Origin: Mycobacterium pinniadriaticum
GTDB taxonomy: Bacteria > Actinomycetota > Actinomycetes > Mycobacteriales > Mycobacteriaceae
DNA length: 64,000 nucleotides
Assembly (NCBI RefSeq): GCF_026242045.1
Contig: NZ_JAPJDO010000027.1
Coordinates: 1-64,000, forward strand
Reading direction: 5' to 3'
Part shown: positions 57,297 to 64,000 of the stretch, one piece after another
Layout of the letters: each line of letters starts with the position of its first letter
How positions within the stretch are numbered: the stretch's first letter is position 1
The notes under the pieces: generated by a model
The model's input: the letters and a program-made list of their open reading frames with translations, nothing else
Told to the model about the DNA's origin: nothing
Databases searched by the model: none
Position numbers and translations under genes: made by a program

Positions 57297-58458
57297 GCTG
57301 GTCGCCCAGCCGGAGGTAGCCCGTGCATCGTGGCCTCTGCCCGAACCGACCCTGACGTACTTCCCCAACGCCAGGTTCGCGATCTCGGACAGGGACCTCG
57401 GTGCAGGGGCGCGCAGTGCCCGAATCGGTGCGAGGCCGCACCGCGAATCACCCGGAGGCCCCGTCGTGGTTGACGAAACCGACCACGGGCACGTCCCCGT
57501 CCTGCTGGACCGCTGTCTGGAGATTCTGGGCCCGGCGCTGCGCAGGCCGGGGGCCGTCCTCGTCGATGGCACGCTGGGGGCCGGCGGACATGCCGAGCGG
57601 TTCCTGTCCGAGTTCGGTGAACTGCGGCTGATCGGCCTCGACCGCGACCCCGGCGCGCTGGCGACCGCCCGAGCACGGCTGGCGCCGTTCGCCGATCGAG
57701 TCACCCTGGTCCACACCCGGTACGACGGCATCGCCGATGCGCTTGACCAAGCCGGTTGCCCGCCTTCGGGTTCAGTCGACGGTGTGCTGCTCGACCTGGG
57801 GGTTTCCTCGATGCAGCTCGACCAGCCCGAGCGCGGGTTCTCCTACGCAAAGGACGCTCCGCTCGACATGCGGATGGACACCGACGCCACGCTGACCGCC
57901 GCGGAGATTCTCAACACCTACGACCGTGCCGCGCTGACGGACATCCTGCGCCGCTTCGGCGAGGAGAAATTCGCGCACCGGATCGCGGGCCTGATCGTCG
58001 AGCGCCGCCAACAGGCGCCGCTGTCCACCACCGGCGAGCTCGTAGAGATCATCTATCGCGGGATTCCGGCACCGGCCAGGCGGACCGGCGGTCACCCCGC
58101 CAAGCGAACCTTTCAGGCCCTGCGGATCGCCGTAAACGCCGAGCTCGATTCGCTGTCGGCGGCCCTGCCCGCGGCGCTGGCCGCGCTGCGCCCGGGCGGG
58201 CGCATCGTGGTGATGTCGTATCAGTCGCTGGAGGACCGGATCGTCAAGACCGCGTTCGCCGCGGCGACCGCATCCCGTACGCCCGAGGGTCTTCCGGTCG
58301 AATTACCGGGCTACGAGCCGGAATTCCGTGCCCTCACCCGCGGTGCCGAACGCGCCGGCGCCGATGAAATCGAACGCAATCCGCGCAGTGCGCCGGTCCG
58401 GCTGCGGGCACTGGAACGCGTGATGCCGGGCAACCCGCGACGGGGAGGGGAGAGCTGA
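57271..58458 (+). CDS. rsmH: 16S rRNA m4C1402 N4-methyltransferase
   Basis: 395 aa from ATG 57271. SAM-dependent enzyme with GHVPVLLDRCLEIL, the SAM loop DGTLGAGGHAERFL (about 101-114), LGVSSMQLDQPERGFSY and HPAKRTFQALRIAVN. An N-terminal extension of about 65 residues (WPLPEPTLTYFPNARF) also occurs in M. tuberculosis (396 aa), which supports ATG 57271. A GTG at 57466 with CCCGGAGG upstream would give a 330-residue protein near the general family length; the choice is open. Its stop shares TGATG with the next gene. Confidence 0.93.
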   Translation: MKHSATSSELVAQPEVARASWPLPEPTLTYFPNARFAISDRDLGAGARSARIGARPHRESPGGPVVVDETDHGHVPVLLDRCLEILGPALRRPGAVLVDGTLGAGGHAERFLSEFGELRLIGLDRDPGALATARARLAPFADRVTLVHTRYDGIADALDQAGCPPSGSVDGVLLDLGVSSMQLDQPERGFSYAKDAPLDMRMDTDATLTAAEILNTYDRAALTDILRRFGEEKFAHRIAGLIVERRQQAPLSTTGELVEIIYRGIPAPARRTGGHPAKRTFQALRIAVNAELDSLSAALPAALAALRPGGRIVVMSYQSLEDRIVKTAFAAATASRTPEGLPVELPGYEPEFRALTRGAERAGADEIERNPRSAPVRLRALERVMPGNPRRGGES

Positions 58459-59597
58459 TGAAGGTGGGGCGCAAGCCAGCCGGTTTGGCTGATCGTCGAG
58501 AAGTCAAGGGGGAAGCCAGGAAAGCCAAGAAGGGTTCGGCCAAGAAGAAGGCGGCAGCCGGAGCCGCCACCGCGCGGCGCCGCGGTCAGGACAGTCCGGC
58601 GCGACCCGGGCGCGCGTCGGCGCGCCGGCCCCACGAGCCGCGCGCACTACGTCAGGGACCGCAGACCGCGCCCGCCGCCCGGCCGGCCGAACGCCCGGCG
58701 CGGGCCAAGAACACCAGCCAGGCCAAGGCCCGGGCGAAGGCCCGGAAGGCCAAGGCGCCCAAAGTCGTCCGGCCACCACTGCGCGACCGGCTGATCGCCC
58801 GGCTGGCCGAAATCGATCTGCGGCCACAAACGCTGATGGCCAAGGTCCCGTTCGTGGTGTTGGTCATCGGGTCGCTCGGTGTCGGCCTGGCGGTCACCCT
58901 GTGGCTGTCCACCGACGCCGCGCAGCGCTCCTATCAGCTGGGCGCCGCCCGCTCCACGAACGAGGCGCTCTCCCAGCAGAAGGAGGCGCTGGAGCGCGAC
59001 GTGCTGGAGGCCGAGTCCGCGCCCGCGCTGGCGGAGTCCGCCCGCAACCTGGGCATGATCCCGTCGAAAGACACCGCTCATCTGGTGCAGGACCCGACGG
59101 GTAACTGGACCGTGGTGGGCAAGCCGAAGCCGGCCGAAGGTGTGCCCCCACCTCCGCTGAACAACAAGCTTCCCGACGACAAGCCGCCCGCCCCGGCGGC
59201 GCCGGCACCCCCGGCCGCGCCCGTGCCGAAGCCGGGTAGCTCACCCGAGGTTCCGGTGCGTGTCCTGCCGACTCCGCTGGGTGGGCTGCCGTTGAATGGT
59301 GCTGTGACCCTGCCACCCAACGCCGGGACAGTGCCGCCCGGCGCATTGGTTTCACCGGGCCAGCTCCCGATGCCCGGCCAGCTTGCGGTGCCGGGCCAAT
59401 TGCCGGCCCAGCCGCCCGCGCCCGGTGCGCTGGGACTGCCCGCGCCCGTCGCCCAGCCCGCCGCGCCCGCCCTGCCCGCGCCGCCGGTGGCTCCGCCAGC
59501 CCCGCCGGCTCCGGTTGATGTCCAGCCCGTGCCGCCTGCCCCGCCACCGGTGGTTCCGCCGGTCGCGCCCGTCGCGCCCGCCGGAGCCGGGCAGTGA
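58458..59597 (+). CDS. FtsL-like bitopic division protein (Rv2164c-like)
   Basis: 379 aa. A basic N-terminal region of about 125 residues rich in Lys, Arg and Ala leads to one membrane segment (VPFVVLVIGSLGVGLAVTLW, about 131-150). A short leucine-zipper-like coiled coil follows (TNEALSQQKEALERDVLEAE), then a Pro/Ala/Gly-rich external tail of about 160 residues. Place, topology and coiled coil match FtsL, which binds FtsQ/FtsB-type partners and FtsI. It overlaps both rsmH (TGATG) and pbpB (GTGA). Confidence 0.88.
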   Translation: MKVGRKPAGLADRREVKGEARKAKKGSAKKKAAAGAATARRRGQDSPARPGRASARRPHEPRALRQGPQTAPAARPAERPARAKNTSQAKARAKARKAKAPKVVRPPLRDRLIARLAEIDLRPQTLMAKVPFVVLVIGSLGVGLAVTLWLSTDAAQRSYQLGAARSTNEALSQQKEALERDVLEAESAPALAESARNLGMIPSKDTAHLVQDPTGNWTVVGKPKPAEGVPPPPLNNKLPDDKPPAPAAPAPPAAPVPKPGSSPEVPVRVLPTPLGGLPLNGAVTLPPNAGTVPPGALVSPGQLPMPGQLAVPGQLPAQPPAPGALGLPAPVAQPAAPALPAPPVAPPAPPAPVDVQPVPPAPPPVVPPVAPVAPAGAGQ

Positions 59598-61519
59598 GCC
59601 GCCGGCGCGACAGGTCCGACAAGTCCGCGTCCCGCCCCGCCAAGGCCGCGCCCGAGACCGGGCCGGGACGTCCGGCCAAGGCGCGGCGCACCCGCGAGGT
59701 ACTGGAAAGCGGCTCCCGGACAGCGTCGTTCGTGTTCCGTCATCGGGCGGGCAACATTGTCATCTTCCTCGCCCTGGCGGTGGCCGCGGCGCAGCTGTTC
59801 AACCTTCAGGTGCCAAAGGCTGCCGGCCTGCGCGCCGAGGCCGCCGGCCAGCTCAAGGTGACCGACGTCGAGAAGGCGGTCCGCGGCAGCATCATCGACC
59901 GCAACTTTGACAAGCTGGCCTTCACCATCGAGGCGAGGGCGCTGACCTTCCAGCCGACCAAGATCCGCAAGCAGCTGACCGAGGCCAAGGAGAAGTCGCC
60001 CGCCGCACCGGATCCCGACAAGCGGCTCGTCCAGATCGCCACCGATGTGGCGGCCAAGCTCGACAACAAGCCCGATGCGGCGACCCTGTTGAAGAAGTTG
60101 CGCAGTAATGAGACCTTCGTCTACCTCGCTCGCGCCGTCGATCCGGCCATCGCCGAGGCCATCACCAAGAAGTTCCCCGAGGTCGGCGCCGAGCGTCAGG
60201 ATCTTCGCCAGTATCCCGGTGGTTCGCTCGCGGCCAACGTCGTCGGGGGCATCGACTGGGACGGTCACGGCCTGCTCGGCCTCGAGGACGCGATGGATTC
60301 GACGCTGTCGGGTACCGACGGTTCCATCACCTACGACCGCGGGTCCGACGGCGTCGTGATCCCCGGCAGCTACCGCAACAAGCATGACGCCGTCAACGGC
60401 GCGACGGTACAGCTCACCATCGACGACGACATCCAGTTCTACGTCCAGCAGCAGGTCCAGCTCGCCAAGGACGCCTCCGGCGCCAAGAACGTCTCCGCGG
60501 TGGTGCTGGACGCGAAAACCGGTGAAGTGCTGGCCATGTCGAACGACAACACCTTCGACCCCAGCCAGGACATCGGGCGCCAGCAAGACAAGCAGATGGG
60601 CAACCTCTCCGTTACGTCGCCCTACGAGCCGGGCTCGGTGAACAAGATCGTCACCGCCGCATCGGTGATCGAGTACGGACTGTCGAATCCCGATGAGGTC
60701 CTCCAAGTTCCCGGTGCGATCAACATGGGCGGTGTCAGCGTGCACGACGCCTGGGACCACGGCGTCATGCCCTACACCACCACCGGTGTGTTCGGAAAGT
60801 CCTCCAACGTCGGCACCTTGATGCTGGCCCAGCGGGTCGGGCCGGAACGCTACTACGACATGCTCGGCAAGTTCGGGCTCGGCCAGCGCACCAACGTCGG
60901 CCTGCCCGGTGAGAGTGCGGGTCTGGTTCCGCCGATCGACCAGTGGTCGGGCAGCACCTTCTCCAACCTGCCTATCGGGCAGGGCCTTTCGATGACGTTG
61001 CTGCAGATGACGGGCATGTACCAGGCCATTGCCAATGACGGGCTGCGCATCCCGCCGCGCATCGTCAAGGCCACCGTCGCCGCGGACGGTACCCGCACCG
61101 ACGAACCGCGGCCCGCCGGCATCCGGGTGGTCTCGCCGGAAACCGCCCGCACGGTGCGCAACATGTTCCGGGCCATCGTCCAGCGCGACCCGATGGGCTA
61201 TCAGCAGGGCACCGGGCCGGCGGCTGCGGTCGACGGCTACCAGATCGCCGGCAAGACCGGCACGGCGCAACAGATCAACCCGGCCTGTGGCTGCTACTAC
61301 AGCGACGTCTACTGGATCACCTTCGCCGGGATGGCACCCGCCGACGATCCGCGCTACGTGATCGGCATCATGATGGACAACCCGCAGCGCAACGCCGACG
61401 GTTCGGCCGGTCACTCGGCGGCGCCGCTGTTTCACAACATCGCGGCCTGGCTGCTGCAGCGGCAGAACGTCCCGCTCTCGGCCGATCCCGGCCCGCCGCT
61501 GATCCTGGAGGCCATTTAG
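59594..61519 (+). CDS. pbpB: Penicillin-binding protein PbpB (FtsI, class B)
   Basis: 641 aa septal transpeptidase. One N-terminal membrane anchor (NIVIFLALAVAAAQLFNLQV, about 53-72), a dimerisation (pedestal) domain with RGSIIDRNFDKLAFTIEA, and a transpeptidase domain. The catalytic residues are S348 in EPGSVNK (SxxK), KSSNVG (SxN) and GKTGTAQ. It cross-links peptidoglycan at the septum together with FtsW. GTG 59594 overlaps the FtsL-like stop in GTGA. It matches Rv2163c. The frame ends at 61519, and the operon is then interrupted by an arylsulfatase remnant. Confidence 0.96.
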   Translation: MSRRRDRSDKSASRPAKAAPETGPGRPAKARRTREVLESGSRTASFVFRHRAGNIVIFLALAVAAAQLFNLQVPKAAGLRAEAAGQLKVTDVEKAVRGSIIDRNFDKLAFTIEARALTFQPTKIRKQLTEAKEKSPAAPDPDKRLVQIATDVAAKLDNKPDAATLLKKLRSNETFVYLARAVDPAIAEAITKKFPEVGAERQDLRQYPGGSLAANVVGGIDWDGHGLLGLEDAMDSTLSGTDGSITYDRGSDGVVIPGSYRNKHDAVNGATVQLTIDDDIQFYVQQQVQLAKDASGAKNVSAVVLDAKTGEVLAMSNDNTFDPSQDIGRQQDKQMGNLSVTSPYEPGSVNKIVTAASVIEYGLSNPDEVLQVPGAINMGGVSVHDAWDHGVMPYTTTGVFGKSSNVGTLMLAQRVGPERYYDMLGKFGLGQRTNVGLPGESAGLVPPIDQWSGSTFSNLPIGQGLSMTLLQMTGMYQAIANDGLRIPPRIVKATVAADGTRTDEPRPAGIRVVSPETARTVRNMFRAIVQRDPMGYQQGTGPAAAVDGYQIAGKTGTAQQINPACGCYYSDVYWITFAGMAPADDPRYVIGIMMDNPQRNADGSAGHSAAPLFHNIAAWLLQRQNVPLSADPGPPLILEAI

Positions 61520-61548
61520 CCGACCGACTCTCCGGCCCGGAATGGTGA

Positions 61549-61920
61549 TTCCCCACGCAGGGCGGCCGACGGGCCGACAAGGAGTTCGTCTCGGAAACCC
61601 TCACCCCCGGAAAGCACTCGCTGGGGGTCGAGTTCACCCGGGAAAGTGCCGGCAAGTACGGCGAATCCCTCGGAACCGCCGCGCTCTACGTCGACGACAA
61701 GGTTGTGACCAAGGGGCCGATGCGGGCCCAGGTGGGCAAGTTCACCCTCGCCGGCGACGGCCTGTGCGTCGGGTTCGACAGCGGTGACAACGTGTCGCAG
61801 CAGTACCAGAACCCGGGGACCTTCACCGGCGGGACCATCCAGGGCGTCGCGATCGACGTCAGCGAGGAGGTCTACGTCGACCTGGAGCGAGAGGCCGCCG
61901 CCGCACTGGCGCGGGACTGA
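61549..61920 (+). pseudogene. Arylsulfatase C-terminal remnant
   Basis: In frame from 61549 to the stop at 61918-61920 the sequence reads ...ETLTPGKHSLGVEFTRESAG, then KYGESLGTAALYVDDKVV, ending VYVDLEREAAAALARD. This is the last 110 or so residues typical of mycobacterial AtsA/AtsB-type arylsulfatases (non-catalytic C-terminal beta domain). The sulfatase core with its C/S-x-P-x-R site is missing and a TGA stands in frame at 61546. An internal GTG at 61705 could give at most 71 residues. It is a gene relic between pbpB and murE, a position that varies among mycobacteria. Confidence 0.82.
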
Positions 61921-61978
61921 CGGGGGAGCCGGGTCGGCCATTCCTGCGTGGTGGCCGAGCCTGCCGGGTCGCGCTGGG

Positions 61979-61984
61979 TAGGGT
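61979..61984 (+). promoter_or_regulatory. Putative -10 box before murE
   Basis: TAGGGT lies 9 bases before ATG 61994 and would give a leader of about three bases. If used, murE-murF have their own promoter downstream of the sulfatase remnant. Confidence 0.35.
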
Positions 61985-61993
61985 GACAACCCG

Positions 61994-63544
61994 ATGACCA
62001 CCCCGCTGCGGCCCCGCTCCACCCCGGCGCTGACCCTGCCGACGCTGGCCGCCCGGGTCGGCGCCGTGCCTGCCGCCGGTGGTGCGCTACCCGGGGTCCG
62101 CATCACCGGGGTCACCCTGCGCGGCCAGGACGCCCAGGCCGGCGACCTGTTCGCCGCGCTGCCCGGTTCGTCGTCGCACGGGGCGCAGTACGCCGGGGCG
62201 GCGATCGGGGCCGGCGCCGTCGCGGTGCTCACTGACGCCGCCGGTGTTGCCGTCGTCCACGATCGGCTCGGTGACCCGGCCCCGGTCCCGGTCCTGCTAC
62301 ATCCCGCGCCCCGCTCGGTGCTGGGGGAAGTGGCGGCGGCGGTGTACGGCCACCCATCGGATCGGGTGGTGGTCCTCGGTGTCACCGGCACATCCGGCAA
62401 GACCACCACGACCCACCTGATCGAGGCCGGACTGCAGTCGGCGGAGCGTACCCCTGGCCTGATCGGCACCGTCGGTGTCCGGATCGCCGGTTCCGATGTG
62501 CCCAGCGCGCTGACCACCCCGGAAGCGCCGGCGCTGCAGGCGCTGCTGGCCGTGATGGCCGAGCGCGGCGTCGACACCGCCGTCATGGAGGTTTCCAGTC
62601 ACGCGCTCGAGCTGGGCCGCACCGACGGAATCCGGTTCGCCGTGGGCGGGTTCACCAACCTGTCCCGCGACCACCTCGACTTCCATCCCACGATGGCGGC
62701 CTACTTCGAGGCCAAGGCCCGGTTGTTCGATCCGGCCTCGCCGGCGCATGCTGCCGTTTCGGTGATCTGCGTGGACGACGACGCCGGCCGCGATATGGCC
62801 CGCCGCGTCGCCGACGCGGTGACGGTGTCCGCCGACGGCCACCCGGCGGATTGGCGGGCCGAGGGGGTCGTGGTCCTTGACGGCGGCGGGCAGGAGTTCA
62901 CCGCGGTGGATCCCGCCGGCGTCCACCACCGGCTGCGAATCCGCCTGCCGGGCCGCTACAACGTCGCCAACGCCCTGTTGGCGCTCGCGATGTTGGACGC
63001 CGTCGGGGTGTCGCCCGAACAGGCGGCCCCCGGCCTGCGCGACGCCTCGGTGCCGGGCCGGTTGGAACCGGTCGAGCGCGGCCAGGATTTCCTGGCGGTG
63101 GTGGACTACGCGCACAAGCCCGGTGCATTGCAGGCGGTGCTGGAAACGCTGCGGCGACCGCGGGGCCGGCTGGCGGTGGTGTTCGGCGCGGGCGGCGACC
63201 GCGATCCGGGTAAGCGAGAACCCATGGGCCGCATCGCCGCTGAGCTCGCCGACCTGGTGGTCGTCACCGATGACAACCCGCGCAGTGAGGCCCCCGAGGC
63301 TATCCGGGCGGCCATCCTGGCCGGCGCCGGGCAGGCCGACCGTGACCCGGCGGCCGAGGTCGTCGAGATCGGGGACCGGCGTGCGGCGATCCGGCACGTC
63401 GTCGGGTGGGCTCGCGGCGGGGACGTGGTGGTGATCGCGGGTAAGGGACACGAGACGGGCCAGACCGCGGCCGGGCAGACCCGGCCCTTCGACGACCGGG
63501 CGGAACTCGCGGCCGCCCTCGAGGCGCGAGGAGCGGCGCGATGA
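61994..63544 (+). CDS. murE: UDP-MurNAc-tripeptide synthetase (meso-DAP adding)
   Basis: 516 aa. It adds meso-diaminopimelate to UDP-MurNAc-L-Ala-D-Glu. The ATP loop is GVTGTSGKTTTTHLIEAG (near 135-152), the MurE block is EVSSHALELGR, and the specificity loop is DDNPRSEAPE, whose DNPR is diagnostic for DAP. The carbamylated-lysine segment EAKARLFDP is present. ATG 61994 has no strong Shine-Dalgarno. Its stop overlaps the murF start in ATGA. Confidence 0.96.
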   Translation: MTTPLRPRSTPALTLPTLAARVGAVPAAGGALPGVRITGVTLRGQDAQAGDLFAALPGSSSHGAQYAGAAIGAGAVAVLTDAAGVAVVHDRLGDPAPVPVLLHPAPRSVLGEVAAAVYGHPSDRVVVLGVTGTSGKTTTTHLIEAGLQSAERTPGLIGTVGVRIAGSDVPSALTTPEAPALQALLAVMAERGVDTAVMEVSSHALELGRTDGIRFAVGGFTNLSRDHLDFHPTMAAYFEAKARLFDPASPAHAAVSVICVDDDAGRDMARRVADAVTVSADGHPADWRAEGVVVLDGGGQEFTAVDPAGVHHRLRIRLPGRYNVANALLALAMLDAVGVSPEQAAPGLRDASVPGRLEPVERGQDFLAVVDYAHKPGALQAVLETLRRPRGRLAVVFGAGGDRDPGKREPMGRIAAELADLVVVTDDNPRSEAPEAIRAAILAGAGQADRDPAAEVVEIGDRRAAIRHVVGWARGGDVVVIAGKGHETGQTAAGQTRPFDDRAELAAALEARGAAR

Positions 63545-64000
63545 TCGCGCTGACGGTCGCCGAGATCGCCGAGATCGTCGGCGGCGAGATCGCCGACATC
63601 GGCCCCGCGGACGCCGCCCGGCGGAGGATTACCGGAACCGTCGAATTCGACTCACGGGCCGTCACCGGCGGCGGGCTGTTTCTGGCGCTGCCCGGGGCGC
63701 GCGCCGACGGCCATGACTTCGCCGAGGCCGCCGTCGCCGCCGGTGCCGCCGCGGTGCTCGCAGCCCGGCCGGTCGGAGTGCCCGCCATCGTCGTACCGCC
63801 GGCCGCGGCGGCCGATGCCGAGTCCGGGGTGCTCGAACACGACGTCGACGGCGCCGGCGCGGCCGTGCTGGCCGCGCTCGCCAGATTGGCCGCGGCGGTC
63901 GCCGCCGACCTGGTCGCCGGCGGGCTCACGATCATCGGGGTGACCGGATCGTCGGGCAAGACGTCGACGAAGGACCTCATCGCCTCGGTGTTGCGACCGC
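63541..64000 (+). CDS. murF: UDP-MurNAc-tripeptide--D-Ala-D-Ala ligase, N-terminal part
   Basis: First 153 codons; the gene runs past the window end. MIALTVAEIAEIVGGEIADI is the MurF start, FDSRAVTGGGLFLALPGARA the UDP-binding domain, and GVTGSSGKTSTKDLIASVL the beginning of the ATP-binding domain. It adds D-Ala-D-Ala to complete the pentapeptide precursor. ATG 63541 overlaps the murE stop, so the two are coupled. Confidence 0.94.
   Translation, partial: MIALTVAEIAEIVGGEIADIGPADAARRRITGTVEFDSRAVTGGGLFLALPGARADGHDFAEAAVAAGAAAVLAARPVGVPAIVVPPAAAADAESGVLEHDVDGAGAAVLAALARLAAAVAADLVAGGLTIIGVTGSSGKTSTKDLIASVLRP

Noticed and set aside
59078..61435. 785-codon open frame on the minus strand across pbpB
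   Set aside because: It is antisense to pbpB and the FtsL-like gene; the product is a His/Arg/Gly/Asp-rich low-complexity string without domains, as expected from a GC-rich shadow frame.
1..64000. Prophage, IS element or secondary-metabolite cluster
   Set aside because: No transposase, integrase, phage structural or PKS/NRPS genes are present; the window is mostly conserved core chromosome.

Overview
The window is a high-GC, densely packed piece of a mycobacterial chromosome. Gene content and order match the segment that runs in Mycobacterium tuberculosis from lipA (Rv2218) down to murF (Rv2157c). Marker genes include the actinobacterial bc1-aa3 respiratory cluster, mmpS3, pimB, mptA, pknL, lppM and the mraZ-murF end of the division/cell-wall cluster. 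The strain is not M. tuberculosis itself: there is no IS6110, PE_PGRS38 or Rv2159c-Rv2161c block, homologues of Rv2212, Rv2209 and Rv2172c are missing, and several genes are added. An environmental, fast-growing-type mycobacterium (Mycolicibacterium-like) is the likeliest source. All M. tuberculosis names and comparisons are from memory of that genome; no search was run.

Layout. 1-3.5 kb: lipoate genes lipA (partial) and lipB, a TIGR01777 epimerase and sucB/dlaT, all on the minus strand. 3.6-9.6 kb: a small unknown gene, the two-domain ephD, pepB, gcvT and ilvE. 9.8-15.3 kb: an accessory insert holding a 1217-residue secreted protein with 14-15 propeller-like repeats, and a convergent BCCT transporter. 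15.3-21.7 kb: the late cobalamin genes cobS-cobT-cobU, a DUF3043 protein, glycerate kinase, an A-type Fe-S carrier, a membrane protein and adenosine kinase. 21.7-31.6 kb: asnB, then the cytochrome oxidase/bc1 genes ctaC-ctaF-mmpS3-Rv2197c facing ctaE-qcrC-qcrA-qcrB across a 21-bp-stem terminator. 31.6-40.6 kb: trpD, an exonuclease/GIY-YIG fusion, an NlpC/P60 hydrolase, a HELFH protein, pimB, a cutinase and fadD15. 40.6-48.3 kb: two SRPBCC proteins, an ArsA-like ATPase, an acyltransferase, a GT87 mannosyltransferase, a membrane protein, RNase AS and aroG. 48.2-56.5 kb: an added FAD monooxygenase, pknL and its substrate gene, mptA, idsA2, lppM, a GNAT gene and a DUF3040 gene. 56.5-64 kb: mraZ, rsmH, an FtsL-like gene, pbpB, an arylsulfatase remnant, murE and murF (partial).

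Themes. Lipoylation supports the E2 enzyme; ctaC/F/E and qcrCAB build one respiratory supercomplex; pimB, the GT87 enzyme, mptA and the acyltransferase serve PIM/LM/LAM and phospholipid synthesis; mraZ to murF serves division and peptidoglycan. Most operons are tight, with 1-4 base stop/start overlaps. Many genes have a TANNNT -10 box 6-8 bases before an ATG or GTG, the layout of leaderless mRNAs, including two divergent pairs with mirror-image or overlapping -10 boxes.

Most unusual items: (1) a 28-bp interspersed repeat present seven times at three loci, twice inside reading frames (asnB and mptA) and tandemly tripled at two of them; (2) the propeller-repeat secreted protein; (3) a monooxygenase promoter carrying two perfect palindromes; (4) symmetric leaderless divergent promoters. 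I saw no tRNA, rRNA, CRISPR array, insertion sequence or prophage.
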